Shown here: piece by piece, positions 10,662 to 22,298 of the stretch
Numbering within the stretch: the stretch's first letter is position 1
How the letters are laid out: each line of letters begins with the position of its first letter
Source: Calliopsis andreniformis
Lineage: Eukaryota; Arthropoda; Insecta; Hymenoptera; Andrenidae
DNA length: 64,000 nt
Assembly: GCF_051401765.1 (NCBI RefSeq)
Contig: NC_135073.1
Span: 8,308,001-8,372,000, forward strand
Direction: 5' to 3'
Position numbers and translations under genes: made by a program
The notes under the pieces: model-generated
Seen by the model: only the letters and a program-made list of their open reading frames with translations
Told to the model about the DNA's origin: nothing
The model's database searches: none

Positions 10662-12028
10662 CACGTGTGTTCGTCCTTTCGTCGATTGCGTTGTTTTTCG
10701 CACAAATACGTCACAGATTACTTTGCTAACAGGTCATCCATGTATTTCGAAATAACGATAGGGAATACTACCGGAAATGATGATCACAAAAAATGTAGCT
10801 GCTAGTTTTAATGAAAACAAGCGTATTCACGACAAAATATTACCATAGGAAATACATCTATGCAAATAACATGTACATTTTACATATTTATTAGCTGCAA
10901 GTAGAACCATAGCCATTGATTACAATTATTGTAAAAGAAATTCACTATAACTAAATTCTGATGATACAAAACGAAATAAAGAAAAGATTATTTAATACGC
11001 GTAGCTGAGGCATTTCGTAAAAAGAGTATTAAAGAAGCTAGTTAACTCGTTTTTATCATGCTTGATAACCAAGACAATTGATAAACAAGAAGATTGGCCA
11101 GAAGATTGGTTAACTCAGAGGAAGCTGCGTTTTATTTACGCGTAATTAAGTTTCGACTAATCGTCTGTTCGTGCGGTCCATGCTGGACCCTAATTTTTTC
11201 CCAGCCACTCCTGCGAACCCATATTTAGCTAGTCTCTACAAATCAGCCATCGTACACACGTTTTTTATGAGTCTATGCTCGGCAGAAGGGAGGAACCATT
11301 AGCTGCCCCCAGGCTTCCATTTCACGTGAAGTTAATCGAAAAGTATCGACCGCGGTTAAAGTGAACAGAAAAATTCTGTAATGGATTTATCCTGTCTACA
11401 TGTTCGAGAATTAATAACTCGCGTACTTATAATGCAAATGAGTGCTCCAATTAAATATTAGATTCCCATTTTTATTACGATATTGGACACTGAGTTTTAC
11501 AGCTTCCACGTGAAAAGTGAATGTAAAATAGTTTTTAGTGTTTATGATATTTGTGTGAATTTATGTAAAATATGATCTCTTTTTCTGTTTTTGAATTTGT
11601 ACTCTACCAAATAATGTTATTTTATTAAGTAAGTACTTTTTCAAAATTCTATGTTTCATAGAACCTACAAGGAAATATTATTCAACATTTCAGACAAGAT
11701 TTTCAATACTAAATTGAGTGTATTTTATTTTCCATTTTCCGTAACATACCACTTTTTGTTACATTAAGGAAAATAACAACTCTTCAGAAAAGTAACTAAG
11801 GAAGCAATGATTAATATCTTTTTAGGTTTATTGAAATAGATATAGTATTTTTGCAGTATAAATTGTGCATAATAATTAACCCTCTCCGTTATTATGACCG
11901 TTTTAGTATTAGCGTTAACGAAGTTCTAATACAGCTAAAAGACTGTGAAGTCCTTCACACGTGAAAGTTTTGAGATCCTTAACGCTATTATAGAAGGCAT
12001 TAAGGTTTAATATGTAAAGGTGCACGTG
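10662..12028. promoter_or_regulatory. Homotypic cluster of five CACGTG E-boxes
   Basis: CACGTG occurs at 10662-10667, 11323-11328, 11507-11512, 11958-11963 and 12023-12028. Three share GTGAA to the right. The whole window has 17 by my reading, so nearly a third fall in 1.4 kb. A small GC-richer patch (11200-11350) lies within. A cluster like this suggests an element bound by bHLH-zip proteins (inference). The last E-box sits in GGTGCACGTGTACC, a 14-bp palindrome with one mismatched pair. A perfect 7-bp-arm dyad (TTTGTAC, CTA, GTACAAA) follows at 12040-12056. Confidence 0.4.
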
Positions 12029-12376
12029 TACCTACATATTTTGTACCTAGTACAAACTACCCCGTAGACAGGTATACAGTATATCAGTAGACACAGTGTA
12101 TACATTTCATACATATAAGTCATGGTTAATGTACTGTGTGAACATTATGCCTAAACGTTGTTGGAGATTACATAGTGTCAGTAGATAAAGCAATGCTTAT
12201 GGTTATTTATTCCGTAATAAACGTCAGCTGAACTTTAGTACAGCACATTACGAATTGACGTAATCCGCATTTAAAATAATAATCCCACGAAATTACGAAA
12301 TTATTAAATTAACTGTGAACAGTAGTTCTCTTTGAGAAACACTCTGACTTCAACGTTGGAATAAATGAAAATTCTC

Positions 12377-12413
12377 ATCTAAGTTACATCTAAGTTACAT
12401 CTAAGTTACATCT
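12377..12413. repeat. 11-bp tandem repeat, 3.4 copies
   Basis: ATCTAAGTTAC repeated three times without change, then a partial ATCT. Perfect identity implies a recent expansion. Confidence 0.97.
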
Positions 12414-12429
12414 TGTAAACTAGCTAAAT

Positions 12430-13400
12430 CAATTATTTTGACTGAAATCTTTAAAAAATGAGACTCTCAGGAAAATAAAGAATAGAAGACAAGAATCGAC
12501 AAGTAACTGCAACAGACAGCACCTAAACCTCTCGTGCTAGAAGACTAACAACCCTTTCTGCCGTTCGACTTAAATACACCCTGTTTCAAAACCGTCCAAG
12601 TAGACTCTCCATTGGCTGAGTTTAACCTATCAATAAAAATCGAGGACCAAATCGAAGAAAGCCGTCCTACATTATGTACACTTCTTCATCTCCCCGATGG
12701 GAATCTCTGCCAAGTCTATAATCTCCAAAAATTCTTCTCCACTAAAACCTGAAACGTTAGAGAGCACAGTGGCCAGCACCGAGTCCGCCAAGAAGTAGCA
12801 AGGCTGTTAGTGTATCAGAGTCCGTCAGCAATGAATCGTGGATCATCGTGATCGGATATCGACATCTTGGGAAACATACCACCTGTCAGACGCATAAGTC
12901 ACCCGGTAGCTCGACAACGCTAATAGATGCAACCTCCTTGCAGTCACGTCATTCGAAAATTAATTACAGTTGGTCGCGGGGTCGTAAAGAACAAGGCCTG
13001 AATAATTAACGTAACCGTTGTATCGCGCCCCCGAGCTAATTATAGGCCCCTCCTTTTCTATTCGCCTGATTAGCATATTTGTTAATTATCGGCCCTACGT
13101 ACCGGTGTGTCCATACTTACATACTACCCTGCCTGTCCGTGAGCTTGCGTGCGCTAATATTCCCGTGAACGTGCGTGTCGCGGATCGTACAAGTATGTTG
13201 CTACATACGCGCCAAGTTACAAACTCCCACAAGATGGCATAAAATGCCGCATAACTTTCCTCGTTTATGGATACGACTGTCATACAACATTCCACGGAAT
13301 TCTTTCGGTCTGTACGAGATGGTGCTGTTAGGATTACTGGTAATAAATGCTTCGCCTAATTGTCGCGTATAGAGTAATTGTTCTTGAATGGTACGACCAT
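12430..13400. other. GC-richer islet with a cluster of TAAT motifs
   Basis: A/C-rich left part (about 12480-12780), balanced core (12780-13300), G/T-rich right edge (13290-13400). The core contains homeodomain-type TAAT/ATTA cores at about 12959-12966, 13003-13008, 13036-13043, 13068-13073 and 13082-13087, separated by C-rich spacers. Open frames on both strands overlap and show no motif. Candidate developmental enhancer (inference). Confidence 0.4.
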
Positions 13401-15380
13401 ACGATTGTATTTAATTTATTACCTCAGTTCCTAAGACTTTGTGAACATGAATTCTGCGATTTGCTCATAGTGTTCGCTAAAAATTTCGAATAAGTTGTAC
13501 ATTTTTTATAAAATCTTATCATGTGACAAAGATTCTTCTCATTAAGGATCATTACTTACAATCAGCAATACACCTGTATTTCGATATCATTAACTCTTTG
13601 TAACTAAAAATTAAATTTTTGAGGAAGCCAGCAGAAGCTGTAATTCACCAACTTTTATTTTCCATATTTAGGAAAATTGATAATTTTAAGTCAGAATAAA
13701 TATTCAATGTACATAAAACATGAACATGGATGTCAGTAATATAGGCACTGAATGAAATAGTACTTCCACCAAGTTTCAATACTACCTCATTAATTTCACT
13801 TTGCCCACAAATTTACAGATCGAGATCCACAAAGTCGTAAACATTCGTTTTATTCCCTTATCTCACCAACCAAAAAAAAAAAAAAAATGTATCGAAATAT
13901 TCCAAAGAGTGTAAAACTAAAATTTCTAGGACCAGTTGTTGGAACAATTAGAAAATAATTTGCCAGAAATTTTCTTCGACTGTCGCAATGCGACGCCTCG
14001 ATCTCGAAGCAACAATTGAGGAACGAGTCTGTTAATCCCGCTCGAAACTATTTTTCGCGCTAGGGCTCGTGCTTGCTAACGAAAATTGATTCGAGCGCGA
14101 GGAACGTGACATCGTTTGCATGAAGACGTAAACTTCGCGGGGGTGAGGCGGTTGGATCGGGAGGAGGCCAGGTTTACGCGTATTCGAACGTTTATCGCGC
14201 CATGTCGAGTGGAGCACGCAATCCGAGCGTTACACCCTCTCGCAGCGCAGAAATACTACTGAACTCCTGTAATCCCCCTTGATCGCGCTTACAAGCACGA
14301 GTTTTCGAATGTTCTGATCGTGAAATCGGTTTCGGTGCTACAGGTTGCGTTTCAATGGCTCTGAAAGGTACCGGATGAGGAGAATCGTGTCGCATCTCGG
14401 CTAGTCGGAACTCCTCAGACGAGCCTGGAAGATTCATTTACCTAAATAAACAGTCGACATTTTATAGAAGTTACTCGGCTGTATTTTATCCCTCCTTCGA
14501 GATGTTCTGTTGTTTGTGAAATTGAATTGTCGACATTTTTAGAATGTTTGATAAATATTTGGTTTAAATCTTGTTATACATACTTGAACATGGTAATGCA
14601 ATATTACATATAGCATGGTGCTATATAATTCTTTCAAAAACTCTTCCAAAATACTGACAGAATTGTGCACATTTCGCTTATTTGAAATAATTTTTCTACA
14701 TGTAAATCTTCTTACAAGTGTCTTTTTTCTTGCTTAAAAATAATTAGTCTGTAAATTAGAGCACGTGAGAACTTTTTTGCAGTAAGCAGAACAAATACGT
14801 TCATTCCACGAACTTTCTTACATGTTCACATTAATATAAAACAAAAAAATACATAGCATAATGTATACAACTACAATATTAAATTTGCATTACAAAGTTG
14901 CACTTACGTATATATAATGCAAGTACAAGATTTGTATTTATACATGTAAGGTATTCCAATTTCAACCTTATTTAATAACTCAACGATAAATTATTTATAA
15001 GAAGATTGTTAATTTCTTCTCCTTACCGAGAAGTGTGTTTTATCTGATTCGAATAAACAAATTTGCTAACCTAAATACACTATGCTTCTTCATTTGTACG
15101 CATTATGGTATACTTGCGTGGCTATGAACATTAATTGCGACCAATTAGAAAATCAGTGCAGGCGTGAATTCACTATTCCCTGTTCATTCAGATATCGATC
15201 AAACATTTGTTATATTTACGTCAACATTTATCATTTAAAACGCATATAAGAGACTTAATTACAGTGCATTGGAGGAACAACGTTTGAATTATGGCATCGG
15301 CACTATTTAACTCTTTTTTGCTCCTTGTCTCAAATGTAATTTATTGCTATGAAATAATAATCGTAACGGTAGCCCGACTA
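13401..15380. other. AT-rich DNA with one islet at 14.0-14.45 kb
   Basis: A 16-base A-run lies at 13872-13887. The patch at 14000-14450 is CpG-rich and has open frames only on the minus strand (61 and 81 codons) with no recognisable feature. Beyond 14460 the sequence is AT-rich to 15380 with nothing to report. Confidence 0.45.
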
Positions 15381-16450
15381 ATTTTCTAGAAGGTATTGAA
15401 AGTGATTAATAGCTTCGCATATAAAATGCATTTACAAGCCTTAAATGAGTCCCAGTAATTCTCAAAGCAAAACGAAATCGTGCACAAACTCTTGAAACAA
15501 CTTCTCAACAGTTTTCCACGAGAAATAAATAGAAAATTATTCTCACAAATCATATCTAACACTGCTGCATCAAATCACTGCCAAAAGTAGAATTGATATA
15601 TTTCTTATAAATGTCAGTTCCTGCACTGTTCCCAAAACGTTCATAAAACGTCCACGAGAAGGTGCTCGCGATTACGTGATAATAGAAATAGCGCGTGGCA
15701 AATGCCAAACAGAGCAAAAGAAAGACTTTCTTGACGGCAGGGTGGTAAGACCTGTTACGGCAGAGAAGGGGGAGAGTGTATCGTGTCGCGCCGAGCCTAT
15801 GGCCAATAGTTTCGCCGGGCTTTCGCCGATAAATGAGCAATAATGGCGAAGGGTTGGGGTAATGGTTCCGTTTAACGCCCTCCACTCGTTCGTCCGAGTA
15901 TCGCTGCCTTGAAACGGCAGCCAGCCAGGAAAGTATATTGGGGTATCGAAGTATCGGCACCACCTCTGTACCGCATGAAAACGGAGTGGTGTTATGTATC
16001 GAATCTTACGGCTAATGAAAAGTTTCCCTGGTAAACGAATGCTTCTTTTATTTCGCGAAATTAACTTTTCAAATTGACTTCAGACTCGAAACTTCTGACT
16101 GGCTGAATTTTCTACCTCGACGCGAGGCTATGTGGGGTCGGCTTAAACCGAATGGCGGAAAATATTAACAGTCTGATGGCTGCTATCACAGACTCGTAAT
16201 TTCAGTCTTTTGGCGAGTACGTTATGAGCCACTGAGCTGGATTCATGTTTATTTTGGGATTAGACTTTATATCTCGTGTTTGTTACGGTATTTGCGTTTA
16301 TATGGACGTAGGTATCTAAAAAAGGGGTTAAAGGATTTAGGTACGCGATAAATTCAGAAAGATAGATACGCCGATAGATACGACGCTTTTATTTGTTATG
16401 TACGCATGTATGTAAATGTTGATAAGGAAGGAAAATATTAACATTCAACA
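15381..16450. other. GC-richer islet (15.6-16.15 kb) with skewed flanks
   Basis: The left flank (15430-15560) is A/C-rich and the right flank (16190-16330) is G/T-rich on the + strand. A 135-codon minus-strand frame (15556-15963) starts only at GTG and shows no domain; I treat it as chance. A short tandem duplication of GATAGATACG with a 3-base spacer lies near 16361-16383. Confidence 0.45.
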
Positions 16451-16571
16451 TTCTACAATATGGTAGGGGGTGACGCAGAGTAAAAATAAAATAGTGGTAC
16501 AAGTAGAGTTAAATTTAAAATTGGGAAAAAGTTTGCCAATAATCAAGGATGACCAATGATCATACGTATCC

Positions 16572-16631
16572 TTAACAATTATAATGGAATTGTTAACAAT
16601 CATGTTTGTAACAATAAAGATTGTTAACAAT
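16572..16631. promoter_or_regulatory. Cluster of SOX-type half-sites with two identical palindromes
   Basis: ATTGTTAACAAT, a perfect 12-bp palindrome, occurs at 16589-16600 and again at 16620-16631, starts 31 bp apart, about three helical turns. Further AACAAT cores lie near 16574 and 16610. That makes six AACAAT/ATTGTT half-sites in 60 bp. AACAAT is the core bound by SOX HMG-box proteins (established); the GTTAAC centre also resembles an HNF1-type half-site. The cluster lies about 200 bp upstream of the TATA promoter at 16810. Confidence 0.45.
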
Positions 16632-16809
16632 CTGCATAAAACGTTGCGTGAAATTATTACTAACAGTACAGGCAGCAAAAATTCTTATTGCCATCATTAT
16701 TTGATCAGAAACATCGATTTTGCTCAAATTTTTATTCGTTCAGTTAATTTCGTAATTTTAATCGATCGAAGAACATGTTTCATTGGTTCCCACCCCTCTC
16801 GCCCAGCGG

Positions 16810-16873
16810 TATAAATACCTCTGCAGGACGATGAATTTCTCATTCGCTCTGGGATCTCCAGCGGCTGAGGATA
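16810..16873 (+). promoter_or_regulatory. Candidate RNA polymerase II core promoter: TATA, Inr and DPE
   Basis: TATAAATA at 16810-16817, initiator TCATTC at 16840-16845 (fits TCAKTY, A+1 at 16842), and GGATA at 16869-16873, exactly +28 to +32, fitting the DPE consensus RGWYV. The TATA box starts at -32, next to the usual -31/-30. All three elements share one strand and one register. A C-rich segment lies directly upstream, then the SOX cluster. No transcript evidence is available. Confidence 0.4.
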
Positions 16874-17112
16874 GCCCTAGAGTCCTCTGGACTCTAAAGG
16901 AACTTCCTGGGTCGCACTGGACAGCTGGTTCACCTCAACCAGTGGATTGCTTGACCATTGGTCATTCTGGGCAATTGATAAGTTTTGCTCAAATTTTAAA
17001 TAAATCACTTCTGTTATTTCTATTTTGTATGTACCCTGTCCTATTTAGACCCCTAATGTTAATCTTTCATTTTTCATTAGCATTCACCGATGAATTTCAT
17101 TCACATTTCTAA
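16842..17112 (+). other. Candidate transcript start: hairpin-rich leader and 27-codon ORF
   Basis: Downstream of the predicted start the first 125 bases hold three short perfect hairpins: TAGAGTCC/GGACTCTA at 16878-16896, CTGGTT/AACCAG at 16925-16942 and TGACC/GGTCA at 16952-16964. CACTGG (16915-16920) could also pair with CCAGTG (16939-16944), competing with the second. The first ATG is at 17029 and opens a 27-codon frame to 17112, hydrophobic in the middle (LMLIFHFSLAF) and without a family. AAATAAA lies at about 16998-17004. Donor-like AAG|GTAAAT is at 17171. The RNA could be non-coding, code for a microprotein, or be the first exon of something larger. Confidence 0.25.
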
Positions 17113-17330
17113 TCTTTAAACTCGCAGGGTTTAAGTACTATACCATTATCAAATGAAGCTGTCTAGAGAAGGTAAATTTAATTAGTATTTCTAATCTTTA
17201 CAATCACAGGGTTTAGGTAACCACAGAATAAAAATACCTGAAGAAAGTGAATTTAATGAGCATTATCAATTTTTACATTGATAGAGTTAACGTAAGCATC
17301 GAATGAAGACATTAAAAAAGAATGAAATCA
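17105..17330. repeat. Decayed tandem repeat, three copies of about 70-80 bp
   Basis: Copies start at about 17105, 17187 and 17263. The first two share ATTTCTAATCTTTA, then a short spacer, CAGGGTTTA, and later an AAGGTAAATTTAATTAG-like end. The third keeps TTTTTACA, AGAGTTAACGTAA and AATGAAG. Divergence is high, so the duplication is old. Confidence 0.65.
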
Positions 17331-18420
17331 AATGCCAATCTCGTTCAATTCTCTTCTTCGCTTTAATATATTCCCTCTTAATTCGAAGTCTAGATCGTTC
17401 TCTCGATCCTCTCTCATTTCTGTGTTATTCCTAGGGAGGCTTCATCGATTACATTAAACTTTAATTTGATTTTATCTTACCCAGCATGTCAGCCAACATT
17501 CCTCCTGTACAAGCTTCAATATGTATATCCTGAGCAAGGTATCAAAGTAAGCCTAGAAAATTCACCTGTATTGCAAATGATAAAAAATATGACCCCACAC
17601 TACCTTCATAGTTCCATGCTTCCCATGGCTCGGGTAATAAGCGCGGGAAAACGGGAACTATTTCGCGGGTCGAACAAACGACAGCGCAAAGCACGCAACA
17701 CAATTACCTTCGCCAGGCACCAGCGTGCTGCTTCTCAAATTTTATTTAACAAAAGCATCTGTTAGAAGTCCCGGACAGGGACGTTCATATTCATGGGGAC
17801 AAATATCGTTTCGTTTAGAAAATGGAGTAGATGGGAAAAAACCGTCGGCGGATTTCCCTAATATTTCGCTTATGGCGCAACATTACACGTAACTCCATCT
17901 ATTAATATCCAACCTTCTAAACAAATATGAAAACGTCTCCTGCAGTGGAGTTTTGCCACGAATGTAATCTCCTCTATTCGCACCTACCCCTACCTCGGAC
18001 GCCCCCCTCTGTGCCTGCTCTGGCATCTACGTGCTCCGGTTTAACTCCGCGCTATAAAGTTTTTGTCACTGTCTACAAAATGGCAGTGAGAAACGAGCGA
18101 ACCTGTCGTGCCGGGCTAAAATGGTAGATTAAACGTCCGGCTGTCGGCTATTCAGATCGATTCGTTTCTCTTTTCTTTCGTCTTTGGCCGCGCTATCCAG
18201 ACGATGCATATCATGGATCAAAAACTAATCGCGCGATGTCATGTCGCACGCTCTAATAAACGTACAATACCGGGCCACATTTTCGGTTAATAAATGTTTC
18301 TCGCGGTATTAAAACGGGTGTTGTTTCACGCGAGGTTCCACCCAGTTGGCATTTTAAGTTATTGCCTTGCTTAACTCTAGCCAATTTGGGATTCTACTTC
18401 TATTTCTGTTTGATTTATGA
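17331..18420. other. Islet at 17.6-18.35 kb with an upstream micro-exon candidate
   Basis: A pyrimidine tract ending CTTACCCAG (AG at 17483-17484) precedes a 54-base stretch (17485-17538) closed by AAG|GTATCA; an alternative donor GTAAGC begins at 17547. The segment from 17620 is CpG-rich. A 99-codon frame over 17466-17765 starts at TTG and has no motif. The right flank (18360-18450) turns T/G-rich. Confidence 0.35.
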
Positions 18421-20030
18421 CGGCTTGATTTTTGACAGAAATGTCATGATAGTTAGTGCAATTTGATCCTATTTCTTATTGATTATAGTGTTATTGTTGT
18501 ATATTTTATATATTTTCGTCTTGAGTAAGGGGATCATATGTAATGAATCAACTAAATTATGTAGTCTCGTTACGTAATATTTAATCAAAATTATATGTTA
18601 CTTATATAATCAAACTGTAATATTAGATCAATAAATAGATAAACCAGTAGACATACATGAACTTGAACCATTATTACACAAACTAGACATACTACTTTAC
18701 TTCCTTAAATAATTAAGTGCATTTTTTAGAATATGTGCAAATAGATTTATTACTGTAATTATATTCTATTAACTAAAATAATTTCTTTTATAATTAATGA
18801 ATTGTACGCTTTTTCAATACGTTCCCTTTAGTTTTTTAATTCTTTCTAGTTCGGAACTCCCTCCCTTTGTGCATCGGAATCCTTGATTTTATCTAGGTGA
18901 TTAGATTACGCGACGACATCGAAGAATCATCGATAGAACTATCTGTGAGTTGAAAACGATTCATACGCAAAATCTGCCGTGAAATTCGATGCACGGTGTC
19001 GCTTTTCATTGAGCAACGATACTGTGTGATGGGGGTGGCTTTGCCTTTAAAAGTTACGATACCCCGAAAAATCCGATCGTCGCCTCGAGTTCGTTTGATC
19101 CCATACGGTCTCGAATTTAATTATAACCTGTGCATCTCCAATTCGCATTACGTTCAAAAAATGTGCAACGAGACTCCCTTTGCATTCTTCACATTGTTAG
19201 AGATAAACAGTTAAACGACAACAATATTAGAATCTCTAATTTGTTATCTTTTATGTTTACTTGTGCTGGCTTGCAATATTCGTTTAATTTTCTCCGAATT
19301 TTACAAACATATATTTTGCATCTTGAAAAAAATATTTGAATTTCAATTTTCGTAAGGAATTAGGGAAAATTCTTCAATGACAACACAGTTTTCATAAATG
19401 GGGTTTCCAATTCTCTCGTGGTCTAGCATTCAATATCAAATGTACTATTTTAATATATCGAATATCGAGTTATATTTGCTTAGATATCAGATATTGTGCA
19501 ATGAACAAAATCTTAAATATCAGTATTTCTGATAAGTTGTATAGTAAATTTTACTGTCAATTTTATATTTTAATTATACAGTCCGTGTTTAGAATACAGC
19601 TTATTTTAATAAAACTGGTTGCATAAGCTTCCATAAAAATAAATAAATAAATTTATTTTTCTATGAGCACGTAAATTCTCAATCAGAACTTATTGAACCC
19701 CACTTATAAAAAATGTATTGCGGTTTAAAGCATTTTAATTAGATATTCACGCAGTCAATGTGTAACATCTGCAGTCTCGAGCAAATAAAACAACTTCGAA
19801 CTCGTAACAAAAGAATTAAATAACTGCAACGTTAATAATTCGTTCAATAGCTTCTTCAAACATCTCGTTCTTAACAATTACTCTAAATTTCCAACTCAAT
19901 TGAGGAATATAACTTCGTAAATAGGCCGAGGTAAGCGGTTCCCAACAATTAGCCGCAAGCAAAACCAACATTATTACAAATAAGAACATTATACCGCGCC
20001 GCAACGAGGACAATATAACCTAAATAACGA
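18421..20030. other. AT-rich DNA with a small islet at 18.9-19.15 kb
   Basis: AT-rich apart from 18890-19150, which is balanced and CpG-containing. From 19740 to 20000 the + strand is A/C-rich, leading into the next islet. No gene or element recognised. Confidence 0.45.
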
Positions 20031-20920
20031 GTTGCCATAGGAGCGGCACCGAAATTTCGCGTATGTCGGAACAATGGAGCACAGAGGAGCTACTCTCAGT
20101 GAATGAAACGTTCCCAAGCGCGTACGCGAATTGAAGAACTATTTATGGAATAACTGAACAGTTTAATTTGCAGCAAAACTCGGTTGCGAACGCGACTCGT
20201 ATTCATTAGGGAGAACGCAGACAGATGTAGCTACGGGCTAAGCACGACGTTGACAACGGCGGAGCAGGAGGGGCGGCGAGGGGGTCACTCAACAATGGAT
20301 TCGCGGAAGGATTCCCAGATTTGAATTCGGAATTCCCAGCGTCCCGAAGTATCCCACCTTCGTTCTACCGTGAAATAAGTCTGGGACCTCCAAGCCCTCC
20401 GCTGTATCTGACTATTTGCACTTAGCAACTAGTGGCCTGGCGCCTAGGTGCTCTCCACTAAAATACTGCTTCCCGACGACTGCCTTTTGCGCGGTAGGGC
20501 AATGCATACATTTAAATGCTTAGCTTTCGTTGCACGACCAGCTTTTTGTCCAATCCTATGGAATATATCACTGTGATAGAAAAATTCTGTTCATTTTCTT
20601 CTGAGAATCGATTGAATGGTACATTATCAATGGTACTTATCGTTAGAATTCATTGCTGCTGCTGGGTATATTTATTATATTAGAAGACTATATCGTACTA
20701 GGATGATGTTACGAAATTGGTACAATCAATGTTTATTAATTAGCATGCTGTTGAAACTGTGCATACTCTATACATGTATTGTGTAAATAATAGAGTAAAT
20801 ATTAGTATGCTTTGTGTGGTTATCTTTGATGATCATTAATCAGACTATTTTGTTCTGTTTTAGTGGATAATAAAACATAATTGACAATTCTCAAGAGAAA
20901 AATTTTCGAGCATTATCTGC
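20031..20920. other. GC-rich islet (20.03-20.55 kb) with G/T-rich right flank
   Basis: CpG-rich core with a G-rich run near 20258-20286. The left flank is A/C-rich and the right flank (20570-20830) is T/G-rich on the + strand, the usual mirror pattern. No open frame of note. Confidence 0.45.
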
Positions 20921-21880
20921 TCGAGTGAAAAATATGTAAATATGTAAATTGCTAAAAACTACTGTTCAGGTATGTAGAAAACTTAGAGATATTGAATTGT
21001 CATCGTTATTTGAAACAGACAGTACAATGTTGCAGAGATATTTCCCAATGCAATCGGTCTTCGATTTTTCCTTCAATAGCATAAAAAGCTACAATTGTGT
21101 CTTCATCAGTATAAATAGTAACGATCTGCCTTTCTATGGTAATTTCGCATCGAATTTACTGGCAAATAATACGGGACAATTAAAGTTATCTATTTAGCTA
21201 ACGTTATTGATCATCGCACTCGTTACCGCTAATTATGCAATATTCCCATAACGATGTGTAATTAACGGCCCCCCAAACGATTCTAATGAAATTCTTTAAC
21301 AAATAAGCGGGCTCTGAACCACATTCGCGCATCGTTTCATTCTAATCAATAATTGTCCGAAATATTCTTCTCTCTGACCAATTTATAACGTTTTAGATAA
21401 ATAACACTCGTTAAAATTTTGCTGATGTATAGAAAATTGCTTTTGAAGTAAACTGTAGGAGACTGCAGGTAACGAATATATGATTTACTTATACTACTTA
21501 AAATACTGCAAAGTATCGACTTGTTCTACTTAAATTGTTCAAAAACAATATCATTCAGCATCTTCAGAAAGGAATTTCTTGAATTTACAAATTATACATG
21601 TTTCAGAGCCTTAAAATACAGCAAACTTTTTCACTTTAGATAAATCTTCGATTATTTCAAACCCCGACAAGAATGTATTCTATAATACTATCATTTTCAG
21701 AAATTATATAATTAGAGGAAAAATGAATATTGTTACAATCTAATCACTTTTAGAATCGTTACACATTACTGAAATCATTTCCTAAACCCTCCTTAAGGAT
21801 AACTCTAGTTTTATCCAAAGTATAGAAATGTAGACAGACTAGCGGCAACAGCTTTCCATGAAAATTCGAAAGCCATCGAA
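20921..21880. other. AT-rich DNA with TAAT-rich patch
   Basis: The interval 21200-21370 is slightly GC-richer and holds several TAAT cores and a C-run. An 82-codon frame at 20949-21197 has no ATG start or motif. Otherwise nothing visible. Confidence 0.4.
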
Positions 21881-22298
21881 AGGGTTTCAGAAGTAAAACT
21901 CCTCGAGGGTGCTTTATACAGAGTCGAATATGGACAAGATGAATTTCGAGAAACGATATCCGAAGAAAAGGATGAATACGGACGTCAGCAGGAAGAGGGA
22001 ACCGCGGACAGCGCGGCCGTGTCTGTTTACAAGATGAGCACTGTGGTTGTAAATCATAGAGTACGATGGGTAGCACGACCGCGTGCTAGAGCGCTGGGAT
22101 GGGATGCAAGAAGAGGAATGTTCGCAAGGTGGGCGAGGGCAGAGGGCAGAGCAAGCAAGTCTGTTGGGAAATAAGGAGGCAAAGTTAAGCTCTCATACCC
22201 TTCTCCATCTCGTCGTTCCTCGCCTTCGGCAAATAGCTGTATAACCCTACCATATTCCATCCCTATCGCGTTGGCATTACATCCGTTTCAACTAACGT
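21881..22298. other. GC-rich islet, purine block then pyrimidine block
   Basis: A purine-rich stretch (about 22085-22175, with GGG runs at short spacing) is followed by a pyrimidine-rich one (about 22188-22225). This is the same left-to-right order seen in other islets. Minus-strand open frames (105 and 68 codons) overlap here without a recognisable product. Confidence 0.45.

Noticed and set aside
15556..15963. 135-codon minus-strand frame
   Set aside because: GTG start only, no domain or splice support. Frames of this length are expected by chance in 64 kb of six-frame sequence at this composition.
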